A DNA stretch of 64,000 nucleotides from SIRX01 sp965213905 (GTDB lineage: Bacteria > Actinomycetota > Rubrobacteria > Rubrobacterales > Rubrobacteraceae). Position numbers and translations under genes: made by a program. Of the stretch, positions 40,094 through 49,572 are shown piece after piece (positions within the stretch are counted from its first letter, which is position 1; the number at the start of each line of letters is the position of its first letter). Location: the NCBI GenBank assembly GCA_965213905.1, contig OZ243922.1:1798001-1862000 (forward strand), read 5' to 3'. Below the pieces are notes generated by a model. That model was not told where the DNA came from, did not search any database, and was given only the letters and a program-made list of their open reading frames with translations.

Positions 40094-42535
40094 ATGATGG
40101 CAGAAAAACAACTCTTGGAAAGGAGCATAGAACACCTGCATGGGCCGGAGGAAATACCCTACGCAGAGGATGAGTTGATTGTGGTGTGCCTAGTGCGAGA
40201 CGGCAGACCATACGTGAAATCCTTTGTAGAGCATTACTCCTCGCTTGGTGCAAAACACATAGCCTTTTTAGACAATAATTCTACCGACGGAACCGTGGAA
40301 GCGTTGCAGAATTACAACAACGTTACAGTGCTCCGGACAAAGCTACCCTATAAAGCACACGACGATACTACAGGAAACGGTTGGACCAGGGAATGCTCTT
40401 TCAAGCAGTATCTGATATCTCGTTTTGGTAAAAAGAACCGGTGGTGCCTGTGTGTGGATATAGACGAGCTTTTTGACTACCCGTACTCCGACGTAATCAA
40501 GCTAGACTCACTTCTCGGGTATCTTGGCAGCAAGTCTTATACGGCTGTAGCGGCGCAGATGTTGGACATGTTCCCTGAGAAACCCTTGTCGAGTAAAGCA
40601 AGTAACTTAGACGAACCCCTAAAAAACTTGCACAAGTTCTACGACATATCAAACATAAAGAGAAGGTATATGAAGGGAAGCAACGGCCTCCGCAACAGTG
40701 AGCTTGATAGTGAGGAAGTTGAGTCTTTTATTGGCGGGATCCGAGATACTCTTTTCGGTACTGCACCATATTTGACCAAAATACCTCTGGTGTTTTTGGA
40801 CGGCTGGGTTCAGCCGATGGCTGGCTCTTCTCACCGTGCAGGACACGCCAAAATAGCAGATCTTACATGCGTACTTTATCACTATAAGTTTCTCGACCAA
40901 CATTTCCACCGGCAGGTCGAGCAAGCAGTGCGAGAAGAACACCGCCTTAATAATTCTGCCAAATACAAAATGTACAAAAAGGTATTGGATGAGAACCCAG
41001 ATCTGCGGTTGCTAAACCAAGAAACCGCAAAGGAAATCGAAAGTACGAACAGCCTCCTGGATGAACAATTCCTAATGGTTTCCGACGACTACGTGAGCTG
41101 GGTTAACGTCGAGGAAGAGAAAAACATCCTGTCAGTTGTTTCTCAGAGAGACGAGTCCTCTACGCTGGCTGAGCCTCTTCTCAAATCTCGACGTCAGGAG
41201 AGGGCCAAAACTTTGAAGATACAACGACTGGAGCAGCAACGCCGCGAAAATCGGCGTCGCGAGAGGCAATATCGAAGAGCCCAACGCCAGGAACACGTGG
41301 GAACCCTAGACCTGGGGAGCGAAGAAAACGTTGCAACGCACACTGGACCCGAGGAGAACCTCGCGTTTAGAGTGGAATCGGGGGAAAAAGAGCCCGAAAC
41401 TCGGGTGAACCAGGCATTAGAAAGCGAACTTTTGAAGAAGGCGAGGCCCCTGTTCGTCGGTGGGTGCGCCAGGAGTGGAACTACAGCGTTTGCCAGTTAT
41501 CTGAATCAACAAGAAGAGATACTGCTCTGCCAGGAGCGGTACAAAGGCCGGCAGAATAAAGTCACCTGGGACCTGTTTACTTTTGAGAGAATCATGGATT
41601 TCAGGCCGGAGGAGACGAAAAGGCCGCCGCTTGGCTTGAACCTTGAAACGTTCGTGGAGCGTCACGCGGAGTTGCTCTCCAGCAAAGATCCAGCCAGGTT
41701 GAAGTGGCTCGGCGACAAGGGACCTTTCTATGTAAGAACTATGGACCGTTTGGCGGGTGGCAACCCAGGAGCACGTTTCATCATGCTGTACCGGCCTCTC
41801 GAAGAGGTGGCGGAGTCTTGGGAGGCTCGGGCTAAAAATCCTGAAGACCGCTGGCGCAGCGAACGAGACTACAAGCTATCGGTTGAGGTCTGGAACCAGG
41901 CCATGCGGGGGATACGGAGTTTTATAGAGAACAGCCCGACCCCGAGGGTTTTGATCGTCAACTACCATGACTTTTTCTACCGGAACGAGCTGGTACTGCC
42001 CCAAATATCCCGTTTTCTAGATGTCGAGTTCGATGAATCCATCACCGCTGTTTGGAGAAACGCGTCTGAGAGCTTTGAGAACAGCAGGCGTCGCAAGGAG
42101 TCGCTTAGTGCTGAGCAGCAGGCCTTTGTACAAGAGCACGCTGACCGTGAGGCCGAGGCGTGGGTGCTCGACCGAATCAAGAAGCAGTGGGACGATCCGA
42201 AGCTCTACATCGAGGAGAGCACAGAGGCAATAATCTCTTCGCTCGACAACGTAGAAGCCCGAATGTGGCAGCTCCTGCAATCAGCGGATAGTTTAGAACG
42301 TAGACAAGACCGTGAAGGCCATGAATACAGAAGGAAAGCGAAGAGCATAAGGGACGAGCTTGCTCGCGAACGGCAGGAAAACAAGCAAGAGATAGAAAAG
42401 CTAAAACATAATCTGGAGCGTGAGCGTCGGAGAAAACGGGCTCTACACCAACAACTGCAAAACCTGCGCAACTCCAGAACTTGGAGGCTGCTAAACAAGC
42501 TCAACAGTATTCGAATCAGCCTACTCGGAAAATGA
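40094..42535 (+). CDS. glycosyltransferase-sulfotransferase fusion protein with C-terminal coiled coil
   Basis: 813 residues from ATG 40094 (GGAAAGG upstream). Domain 1 (~20-340) is a Glyco_tranf_2_4-like fold: VVCLVRDGRPYVKSFVEHY, FLDNNSTDGTVEAL, CVDIDELFDYPY (metal site). A charged linker (~360-440) follows. Domain 2 (~450-700) is a sulfotransferase: PLFVGGCARSGTTAFASYL and FIMLYRPLEEVAESWEA. Residues ~735-800 are a coiled coil ending SRTWRLLNKLN. The first 1 kb is A+T-rich. It probably adds a sugar and sulfates it, or works on neighbouring positions. Related to the ST at 43387. Confidence 0.82.
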   Translation: MMAEKQLLERSIEHLHGPEEIPYAEDELIVVCLVRDGRPYVKSFVEHYSSLGAKHIAFLDNNSTDGTVEALQNYNNVTVLRTKLPYKAHDDTTGNGWTRECSFKQYLISRFGKKNRWCLCVDIDELFDYPYSDVIKLDSLLGYLGSKSYTAVAAQMLDMFPEKPLSSKASNLDEPLKNLHKFYDISNIKRRYMKGSNGLRNSELDSEEVESFIGGIRDTLFGTAPYLTKIPLVFLDGWVQPMAGSSHRAGHAKIADLTCVLYHYKFLDQHFHRQVEQAVREEHRLNNSAKYKMYKKVLDENPDLRLLNQETAKEIESTNSLLDEQFLMVSDDYVSWVNVEEEKNILSVVSQRDESSTLAEPLLKSRRQERAKTLKIQRLEQQRRENRRRERQYRRAQRQEHVGTLDLGSEENVATHTGPEENLAFRVESGEKEPETRVNQALESELLKKARPLFVGGCARSGTTAFASYLNQQEEILLCQERYKGRQNKVTWDLFTFERIMDFRPEETKRPPLGLNLETFVERHAELLSSKDPARLKWLGDKGPFYVRTMDRLAGGNPGARFIMLYRPLEEVAESWEARAKNPEDRWRSERDYKLSVEVWNQAMRGIRSFIENSPTPRVLIVNYHDFFYRNELVLPQISRFLDVEFDESITAVWRNASESFENSRRRKESLSAEQQAFVQEHADREAEAWVLDRIKKQWDDPKLYIEESTEAIISSLDNVEARMWQLLQSADSLERRQDREGHEYRRKAKSIRDELARERQENKQEIEKLKHNLERERRRKRALHQQLQNLRNSRTWRLLNKLNSIRISLLGK

Positions 42536-42607
42536 TGTTCTATTCAAGGCACCATTAACCCGGAAGCGAACCCGGCAAGTACATGTTCCCTAAAAGAAAA
42601 TAGTAGG

Positions 42608-42625
42608 CGTGCGTATTTACGCACG
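42608..42625. terminator. hairpin between convergent genes
   Basis: CGTGCGTA (42608-42615) pairs perfectly with TACGCACG (42618-42625). On the minus strand the stem is followed by a T-rich tract (CTATTTTCTTTT), consistent with a terminator for the sulfotransferase gene at 42636; on the plus strand it would also end the fusion gene, though without a strong T-run. Confidence 0.6.
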
Positions 42626-42635
42626 ACGCAAAAAT

Positions 42636-43322
42636 TTAGAAAGAGTATCCGAAAAGTTCAATATCTTTGTGAAAACGCTCCCCGACTTTCTCCACCAATT
42701 TAGCGTCGTAGAAGTCGCGGTAGTGACGGCCCTTTCTAGAAAGGGAAGGCGTCAAATGCGGAAGTTTGAGGTGAGGAGCGCCGATCTTCTCGCCAACTAG
42801 CGCGAAGTCTCCCCAAAGATTTTCAAAGCGACCAATAAAATCCGGTAAAACTTTGCCGTATTCGTCGTACAAGACTACGTGCTGAGAGCGGAAATGGCTA
42901 TTGGCTTCTTCGTCGGGAACTTCGCAAACGGCTTCGGCGAACTGCCGGAAACTCGCGTTTTCACTCAACACCAACCCCAAGTACCTTTTCCTCGTGTGTT
43001 GGCCTTCGGGATCCAGCTTCTGGAGATAACAGGAGACCAGACGGTCCCATGGATTGCGGACAAAGCCAAACTTGAAGTAGCCATCGTAACGGCCTTCTAT
43101 GAATCCGTCCAGAAACTCTTTGTCTTGCAACTGGTAGCGAGACCCGGTAAACAGAGGATGAACGGCCGTAGTTTGGTCTTCGCGTACCAGTCCCGAACCG
43201 TTCTCTTTAAAGTTGAAAAGAGGCAAGAGTGCCGTCTTTATGCTGGAGCACGCGACCTTCTGAACTACGAAGTACACGAAGCGGTGCTCATCTGAGACTA
43301 TGTATCGCGTCGGCCGTCTCAT
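42636..43322 (-). CDS. sulfotransferase family 2 (carbohydrate sulfotransferase type)
   Basis: 228 residues. YIVSDEHRFVYFVVQKVACSSIKTALLPLF is the start pattern of the Sulfotransfer_2 family (P-loop variant with the VACSSIK core). FGFVRNPWDRLVSCYLQKL is the 3'-phosphate segment and HLTPSLSRKGRHYRDFYDAKLVEKV the C-terminal substrate/PAPS region. This family includes eukaryotic HNK-1 and chondroitin sulfotransferases and many bacterial capsule enzymes. It is divergent from the sulfotransferase at 43387. Confidence 0.85.
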   Translation of the reverse strand: MRRPTRYIVSDEHRFVYFVVQKVACSSIKTALLPLFNFKENGSGLVREDQTTAVHPLFTGSRYQLQDKEFLDGFIEGRYDGYFKFGFVRNPWDRLVSCYLQKLDPEGQHTRKRYLGLVLSENASFRQFAEAVCEVPDEEANSHFRSQHVVLYDEYGKVLPDFIGRFENLWGDFALVGEKIGAPHLKLPHLTPSLSRKGRHYRDFYDAKLVEKVGERFHKDIELFGYSF

Positions 43323-43386
43323 CCGAACAAATATAGCATGCAGGCCGAGACTTCAAAGATTGCGCCGATTTGGTTACACTCGCCGC

Positions 43387-44502
43387 ATGGTTGATGACAA
43401 GAACCGAGCTCTTTCACAAATCTGGAGTTTCGAGCGGGCAAGGCCGCTGTTTGTGGCGGGTTGCCCGAGGAGCGGCACCTCGGCTTTTACGGAGTATCTT
43501 AATCGCCACCCGGAGATACTCGTTTGCATGGAGCGTTACGGACGCATACACGTGGATACTGTGTCCCCGGAGCTTTTCGAGTTCGAGAGGATCTTGGATT
43601 ACAGCAAAGAAGATACCGTCATGCCGCGTGAGTATCATCTTGAACTACTTTCCGGGAAAGAACCGGAGAAACTGAGGTGGGTCGGAGACAAATATCCAGG
43701 ATACACGAGGTGGATAAAACGGCTGGCAAATAATAATCCGGAGGCGCGTTTCATCGTGCTCTACCGACCCGCCGAAGAGGTCGCAGAATCTTGGGAGGCC
43801 AGATCGCAGAATCCCGACGACCCCTGGCTCGGGGGTAAAAACGGTTTCGAGTTGGGTGTCGATACCTGGAACAAGATGCTAAATAGAGTCAGGAAAGCCG
43901 TTGAGGGGGGACTAAGGTCGAGAACCCTTATAATTTCCTACCATGATTTCTTCGAGCGGAACGAGGACTGTCTGCGTCTGATCAGCTGGTTCTTGAACCT
44001 GAAGTTTGATGATTCGGTACGTGAAGCCTGGAGACAGACGTCCCAAGAGTTCAAAGTGAAACGGCGTCCCAAACAAGCGCCCACCAAAGAACAGGAAACG
44101 TTTCTCCAAAACAATAAGGACCAGAAGATCGAAGAATGGTTTCTAGATCGCATCGAACAACAATGGGAGGATCTGGAACTATACGAAGCAAAACGTGAGG
44201 GGTTGGTCCACTCTATGGACGGCGAACCGCACAGGCTCGCCAACGCTCTTTTACAGTCTAGGGTTGAAAGCGAAGAGTATGCTGCAAATATCCGGCTGCT
44301 AGAGTGGCGGGTCGGGAATCTGAAGCGTCGATTGAAGAGAAAGAGCACAAACGTCCAACGCCTAAAGAAACGAAACAAGCATTTGGACAACGAGGTTCGA
44401 AGGCTAAGCCGGGAGGCAGACGACTCTCTCCACCTCCTGAACAGACTGAGGACTAAGCTGTCTTCTTTCTCAACCAGAATCTTTGGCTTCCGGCAAAGAT
44501 AA
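43387..44502 (+). CDS. PAPS sulfotransferase with C-terminal coiled coil
   Basis: About 371 residues from ATG 43387; an upstream TTG/ATG frame from 43300 would overlap the divergent gene and is less likely. PLFVAGCPRSGTSAFTEYLNRHPEIL is the P-loop region and FIVLYRPAEEVAESWEAR the 3'-phosphate segment, both nearly matching domain 2 of the 40094 fusion. A coiled coil spans about residues 285-360. A TACACT -10-like hexamer lies 6 bases before the ATG, which would give a near-leaderless mRNA (weak). Its end overlaps the convergent fusion gene by 33 bases. Confidence 0.83.
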   Translation: MVDDKNRALSQIWSFERARPLFVAGCPRSGTSAFTEYLNRHPEILVCMERYGRIHVDTVSPELFEFERILDYSKEDTVMPREYHLELLSGKEPEKLRWVGDKYPGYTRWIKRLANNNPEARFIVLYRPAEEVAESWEARSQNPDDPWLGGKNGFELGVDTWNKMLNRVRKAVEGGLRSRTLIISYHDFFERNEDCLRLISWFLNLKFDDSVREAWRQTSQEFKVKRRPKQAPTKEQETFLQNNKDQKIEEWFLDRIEQQWEDLELYEAKREGLVHSMDGEPHRLANALLQSRVESEEYAANIRLLEWRVGNLKRRLKRKSTNVQRLKKRNKHLDNEVRRLSREADDSLHLLNRLRTKLSSFSTRIFGFRQR

Positions 44503-47436
44503 ACTCTTCAGTGATGTGTCGGCTGTTTCGTAGCCGAGCTGATCCAAGAGCTTACCTGCTACTTCCTCGAAGATTCGCCGGTCGTGTACTGTAAAGTAGT
44601 TCTTCCAGTCTCCTGAGATACCCTTGCGGAAGAACGACTTGGGGTCCTCGGTCCCTCTGGGCCTATTTTTGGTGTAGCGCTCAAAGCTGTTGTCCATCAC
44701 GCACTTTTTCACCAGGTTCGTGCCGGAGTCTGCGCCCAGAAAATGTATCGTCTCCGCGAAGATTTCCTCCGGATTTTCCAGGAGATCCTCGTACCGGATC
44801 TCTAAATAGCTTTCGCCGAAGAGTTTGGGACCCTCTTCTCTCGCCAGAGTTACGTTATCTCTCCAGCCATAGGCGAGTCCTCTCAGGACTTCTTCATCGA
44901 AGATGCTCTCTCCGTTTGGGCCGAAGCCCTCCCGATTCGCTTCGTATGATTCTTTTGAGCGGAGAACGCCGGGAGGCAGGTTTGAGAACTGGGGTTTATC
45001 CAACTCCTTCCACCAGTGAAACATGGAAGAAATAGCCTGATCTCTCCCGTCACGGATGACGTGGATGATGCGGGCTTCCGGGAAGAACTCGTTTATCTCT
45101 TCCAGGTAAGCGATGTGGGCGGGTGTTTTGTCGCCAACTATGGGTTTGCCGGACTTGCGGCGTTCGTCTTCCAGAAAGTATTCTATGGCCGCGTGGGCCA
45201 GTCCTTTTGTATGACGTTCTAGCTCACGCTGGCGCGCCTCGGGGTTAGGTAGACGGCCGATCCAGGGTCCCACAGCTTTTGCCCAGATTCTCAATTCCTC
45301 AGAGTCGGCAAAGAGGCTGTAAAGGCTGGGTAGCCGTCCGCCGCTGGAGGGATTGGCTTTTTTGAAGTCTCGGCCGAAGAACTTGCCCTCTCCCAAACAA
45401 GATATCTGTGGGTGGGAGTCTAGAGTAGAGCGGACCCACGAGGTGCCAGATTTGGGCTGGCCGACGATAAAGAAAGTGGTTGGCTGAGGACCGGTTGCAG
45501 GGCTACTTCTTTTATCCGGCCGGCTCCAGGGTAATTCTGCGTTTCGTTTCTGGGTGGACATCAGGCCGGTACCGCGCGAGGATCGCGCGTTCGCTTGCCG
45601 GGCCTCTATATAACTTCTCAACTCTTCTTTTTCCATCTCTTGCGGATGTTCCTGGTGTGCGGCAGCATTATTTTCAGACTCTGTCCGGAGTACCCTGGGC
45701 CTTAGCATGTCTGCCCTCAGGCGGAAATCTCCATCCCCGAGCGAGAAGTTCGGGTTGTAGTAAGGGTCCTCGTCCAGAGTTTTGCCCCAGCGTTTTCTCA
45801 TGTACAGGGCTTCTGCACGGTTACTGCCGTGGCCGCGGCTCGTGGACTCGTGGTGGCAGAGTTTGGCGAAGGGTGTGTAGACGATCTGGTAGCCTTTTTC
45901 CCGGATTCTCATGCACAGGTCCACGTCATTGAAGGCCACGCCCAGGTCTTCCTCGAAACCGCCGACTTCCTCGAATACCAGGCGACGGAGCATCATGCAG
46001 GCCGCCGTCACCGCACTGTAGTCTTTGTCCACCATAAGAGAGCCCATGTAGCCTGGAGAGTCTGAAGGATAGTGTTGGTGAGAGTGTGTTGCGACGCCTG
46101 GCCCCCAGGGGTTTCCTACCCCTACTAGTACCCCGGCGTGCTGTACACGGCCCCCTGGGTAGAGGAGCTTTGCCCCGACGGCCCCGATCTCGGGCCTCTG
46201 TGCGTGAGATAGCATAGCTTCCAACCACCCGCCGGAGAGCACCTGCGTATCATCGTTGAGAAAGAGCACGTACTCGCCCCCAGCTTCAGAAACGGCCAGG
46301 TTGTTGAGCCTGGAGAAGTTGAATGGTTCTCTAAACTGTACGACACGATGGGGAACAGAGTCGAGATACTCGACCGTTGCTGGATCTTCGCTCCCGTTGT
46401 CTACTATCAGTAGCTCGTAGTCTTTGTACGAGGTGTGGCGCTCGATGCTCTGTACACAGCTTTGCAACATAGGGAGGTTGTCCCTAGTGGGAATGATGAT
46501 GCTCACTTTCGGATCCCCTTCGATCTCGAACCTGACCCGGAAGCTCCCTTCGATGAGCCCATCCTCAACAATACCGCGCGAGCCGCGTCTGGCTAGTGCT
46601 TCGGAAAGTGCGCGACGCGCGGGTTTTCGTACCTCGTTTTCGGGAGACGGATGTGCGGGACGAAATGTTTCACGTTGATGGCACAGGATTTTCGGAACGT
46701 GATATATCTTGCTGGTTCTCTCGGTAGCTCTTAGGATCAGGTCGTGGTCTTCCGCACCCTCGAAGCTCTCTCTCCAGCCGCCCAGCTCTTCCAAGAGGTT
46801 TCTCCTGTAAAAACATGGACGCGAGACGTAGTTGTTAGAGAGGAGCAGATTCGGGGACCAATCCGGTTTGAATTGGGGGTGGGATCTGGTTCCCGCAGCG
46901 TCTACCTCGTCTTGGTCCGAGTAGATCACGCCCGCGTCGCGGTGTTTCTGTAGAAGTCTCGCTATCTCAAATAGGGCGTCTGGTGAAAGTTCGTCTTCCT
47001 CTCCCAGCGAAACGACGAACTCACCGCTGGCGAGAGATAGCGCGTGGTTGTTTGTACGTGCTCTACCCTCTTTCCCATTCGGGTATTCAACCCTTATTTT
47101 TTCGTCTAATCGGCCATACAAACTTAGTGTATCTTTCGTATCAATGTCAGGAGACGCGGCGCAGACGCACAGCTCCCAGAAGGGGTAAACCTGGCTCATT
47201 ACCGAATCGAGCGTCCGCCGCAACAGGTTCTGTGATGAGCCCTGGACCATTAGTAGGAGGCTAAATAACGGGTTGTAATCAAAGCCGGCGGCCTCGTGCC
47301 GGAGACGGGTTAGATCCGCGCTCCGGAGACGATTGTTTTTAACCCAAGTTGGATACTGCTCGTCCAGACATAGAGAGCGGAGATCCTTTACATACGGCCT
47401 GCCAGGACGCTCTGGCTTTTTCAGATTCGCCGACAC
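44470..47436 (-). CDS. giant tri-domain protein: two GT2 domains plus a sulfotransferase domain
   Basis: 988 residues, the largest protein of the island. GT2-like domain A (~55-270): SLLLMVQGSSQNLLRRTLDSV, GEEDELSPDAL, EGAEDHDLILRATE. GT2 domain B (~310-540): VSIIIPTRDNLPMLQSCVQSI, LLIVDNGSEDP, FLNDDTQVLSGGWL, AFNDVDLCMRIREKGY. A sulfotransferase domain (~650-985) has FFIVGQPKSGTSWVRSTL, IIHVIRDGRDQAISS and FFRKGISGDWKNYF. All three sets of catalytic motifs look intact. It is coupled to the preceding methyltransferase (starts at the base where that gene ends). Likely polymerises and sulfates a disaccharide unit, by inference. Confidence 0.85.
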   Translation of the reverse strand: MSANLKKPERPGRPYVKDLRSLCLDEQYPTWVKNNRLRSADLTRLRHEAAGFDYNPLFSLLLMVQGSSQNLLRRTLDSVMSQVYPFWELCVCAASPDIDTKDTLSLYGRLDEKIRVEYPNGKEGRARTNNHALSLASGEFVVSLGEEDELSPDALFEIARLLQKHRDAGVIYSDQDEVDAAGTRSHPQFKPDWSPNLLLSNNYVSRPCFYRRNLLEELGGWRESFEGAEDHDLILRATERTSKIYHVPKILCHQRETFRPAHPSPENEVRKPARRALSEALARRGSRGIVEDGLIEGSFRVRFEIEGDPKVSIIIPTRDNLPMLQSCVQSIERHTSYKDYELLIVDNGSEDPATVEYLDSVPHRVVQFREPFNFSRLNNLAVSEAGGEYVLFLNDDTQVLSGGWLEAMLSHAQRPEIGAVGAKLLYPGGRVQHAGVLVGVGNPWGPGVATHSHQHYPSDSPGYMGSLMVDKDYSAVTAACMMLRRLVFEEVGGFEEDLGVAFNDVDLCMRIREKGYQIVYTPFAKLCHHESTSRGHGSNRAEALYMRKRWGKTLDEDPYYNPNFSLGDGDFRLRADMLRPRVLRTESENNAAAHQEHPQEMEKEELRSYIEARQANARSSRGTGLMSTQKRNAELPWSRPDKRSSPATGPQPTTFFIVGQPKSGTSWVRSTLDSHPQISCLGEGKFFGRDFKKANPSSGGRLPSLYSLFADSEELRIWAKAVGPWIGRLPNPEARQRELERHTKGLAHAAIEYFLEDERRKSGKPIVGDKTPAHIAYLEEINEFFPEARIIHVIRDGRDQAISSMFHWWKELDKPQFSNLPPGVLRSKESYEANREGFGPNGESIFDEEVLRGLAYGWRDNVTLAREEGPKLFGESYLEIRYEDLLENPEEIFAETIHFLGADSGTNLVKKCVMDNSFERYTKNRPRGTEDPKSFFRKGISGDWKNYFTVHDRRIFEEVAGKLLDQLGYETADTSLKSLSLPEAKDSG

Positions 47437-48491
47437 TACTTCTCTCTGTGGTTCAACATAGCTCGCAGCCTCCGGTATGGGTCAAACACACGCCAGGTAC
47501 GGGAATTTTCTATAGACTTTAGATGTTCTTTCAGTGATTTGTTCTGTGCTTCCAGCGAACTGTTCTGTGCCTGTAAGCTCTCGACCAAGAGCAGGAGGTG
47601 CTGTTCGCTTTCTTCAAGGCGTTCGAGGCGGGTGTTGAGGTAGGAGATTTCGCTGCCCCGGAACTTCGTGGCATCCCGGAAAGCCTGGACCTCGGTCTCT
47701 TGCATGAGCCGTATCTCCTCCCGGAGGAGCTGTACGTCTTCTTGTAGATCTTCGTACTCTTCAAAGAGACTACGTTCAGAGTCTAGGAGCAAATAGGGCC
47801 GTTCGTTCTCCGTGCCTGGTATCTCGGAATCGCTGCACACTGCGAGAACGAAGTGTGTATCCGGAAAGTCTGGGTTGAAGGCTGGGACGGTGGACGAAAA
47901 ACTTGCTCTCTCGATCTTCGCGTCACCGGTCGAACTTTCCTGGAAGATCAAACCCCCCGATACGCTCCCTTGCCGGTAGAGCTGCACGTTGGTGAACTGG
48001 TCCTCTAACAACTCCTTGAGTTCCGGAACATAAAGGTCTTTAAGGCCCGCCTCTCCGTGATTACGGTCGTTGGAGTAGGTTTGTTTGTCCGGGGTAGAGA
48101 GGATCAGCAAACCAGCCCTTTTTAGTATCCGCTTTATCTCTTTGATGGCGGTCTCGGGATCGTCCATCTTTTCGACGAGCTTGAAGGCAATCGCCACGTC
48201 GAAGTGCTCCCGGTCGTATGGCAGCCTGGGGAGATCCGCCTCCTGGTAATCCAGATTCGGAGCAGAATGAACGCTTGCGGCATCGTTATGAGCTTCTCCA
48301 GAACCTGCGATGTTGGTGACCGATTCGGCGGCGTTTGTAAGCGCCCAGGACCCGTAACCGGGCTCTGCGGTGCTGATGTTGGCTACGGATTTGCCTTCCA
48401 CGTATCTCTGCGCAAAGCGATAGCTGGTGAGAAGATCGTAGGCTTCTTCCACTTTTTGCGGGGCGAGTTGCCCGGGACGCTGGTTAGTCAT
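47436..48491 (-). CDS. SAM-dependent methyltransferase with C-terminal coiled coil and SRTWR tail
   Basis: 351 residues. The N-terminal domain fits a class I methyltransferase (YDLLTSYRFAQRYVEGKSVANI, then EHFDVAIAFKLVEKMDDPETAI and RAGLLILSTPD). The usual glycine-rich SAM loop is degenerate (EPGYGSWAL). Residues ~235-335 are coiled coil and the end is SRTWRVFDPYRRLRAML, like the tails at 40094 and 35422. It overlaps the previous gene by 8 bases. It may be a catalytically weak or structural member. Confidence 0.72.
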   Translation of the reverse strand: MTNQRPGQLAPQKVEEAYDLLTSYRFAQRYVEGKSVANISTAEPGYGSWALTNAAESVTNIAGSGEAHNDAASVHSAPNLDYQEADLPRLPYDREHFDVAIAFKLVEKMDDPETAIKEIKRILKRAGLLILSTPDKQTYSNDRNHGEAGLKDLYVPELKELLEDQFTNVQLYRQGSVSGGLIFQESSTGDAKIERASFSSTVPAFNPDFPDTHFVLAVCSDSEIPGTENERPYLLLDSERSLFEEYEDLQEDVQLLREEIRLMQETEVQAFRDATKFRGSEISYLNTRLERLEESEQHLLLLVESLQAQNSSLEAQNKSLKEHLKSIENSRTWRVFDPYRRLRAMLNHREK

Positions 48492-49572
48492 GGGTGGTTT
48501 TTTGCCCAGAACCAGCGGTTCTCATGCTCTTTTCACGCAGCTGGTTCAGTTCGTTGTTCAGTTGCCGGATAGTCTTTTCGCGGTTGGCGAGCTGGTGGTT
48601 CCGGCTGGCTACCTCTTGCGTGAGCTGCGTGACTTCACTTCCACGCGCCGCGAGTTCTTCTTTGAGGTCTTCCAGACGTCGCTGCACCTCGTCGAAATGA
48701 CGGAGTTTTCTGTTCAGGTTGCGTATCTCTCGTTCTCGGTCCGACACTTGCTGGCTACGGGCGCTTAGCCGGCGCTGCAAGTCATCCAGGCTCCGGGTGT
48801 TTTCGTTTAGCTCCTGAACCTCTGTTTCTTTCTGAGAAAGTTGTTCGGAGAGCAGGCGAACCCGGTTGGAGAGCTTCGCGAGGGTTCCGTGCTCTCCGGA
48901 GGGGTGGGCTGTCAGCACGAACTGGTAGGTCTCGGATTCGGGGTCGCTCTGGATCTGGCGCAGAGCCTCGTTCGTTACCAGGCTACGGTCTACCTCTACC
49001 TCGGTATCCAGAACACCGCGCCGGGTGCGCCCTAGCTCGCCTATAAGAAACCCGGCTTCCTCGAAGAGTTGCTCTACGCTCTCCCGGGTGAAGAACCGCA
49101 GGTGCGTGTCGTCGAGCAGCCCGAGCGACTGGTACCGAAACTTACCCTGCAAAAGCGCCAGACGCACGCTACCGTGGGCCACGTTCGGTATAGAGGCCAC
49201 CACGTACCCCTCGGAGTTCAGAAACGGCTTGAGGCGTTTGAGGGTGTGCAGCGGGTCCTTCAGGTGCTCCAGCACGTCGCCCAGCACGATCACCTCAAAC
49301 GACTCTTTCTCCAGCTCACTAGAGAGGTCCAGGGTCTCAATGTCCCCAACTATGACCTCTGCACAAGACTCCTCAGCCTGACGGGCGGCTCTGGGATCCG
49401 CTTCGATGCCCGTTACCCGGCATCCGCTGCCGGAAAGGACTTTTGCCACGTACCCTGTCGCAGTCCCGACATCGAGCACCTTCTTGTCTCTACCGACCAA
49501 GTTCACCATGAGGGCGTGTGAATTATTTGTGTTGCCCAGTTCTGGTTCGGTTGTGTATTTGTTGCCGGTCAT
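48484..49572 (-). CDS. SAM-dependent methyltransferase with long coiled coil
   Basis: 362 residues. The methyltransferase domain (1-190) has VLDVGTATGYVAKVLSGSG, VTGIEADPRAARQAEE and FEVIVLGDVLEHLKDPLHTL, all Methyltransf_23-like. The C-terminal ~140 residues are a coiled coil with several heptads (EVQELNENTRSLDDLQRRL). It is first of a three-gene minus-strand operon with the genes at 47436 and 44470, all apparently co-translated. Probable glycan O-methyltransferase. Confidence 0.82.
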   Translation of the reverse strand: MTGNKYTTEPELGNTNNSHALMVNLVGRDKKVLDVGTATGYVAKVLSGSGCRVTGIEADPRAARQAEESCAEVIVGDIETLDLSSELEKESFEVIVLGDVLEHLKDPLHTLKRLKPFLNSEGYVVASIPNVAHGSVRLALLQGKFRYQSLGLLDDTHLRFFTRESVEQLFEEAGFLIGELGRTRRGVLDTEVEVDRSLVTNEALRQIQSDPESETYQFVLTAHPSGEHGTLAKLSNRVRLLSEQLSQKETEVQELNENTRSLDDLQRRLSARSQQVSDREREIRNLNRKLRHFDEVQRRLEDLKEELAARGSEVTQLTQEVASRNHQLANREKTIRQLNNELNQLREKSMRTAGSGQKTTHD

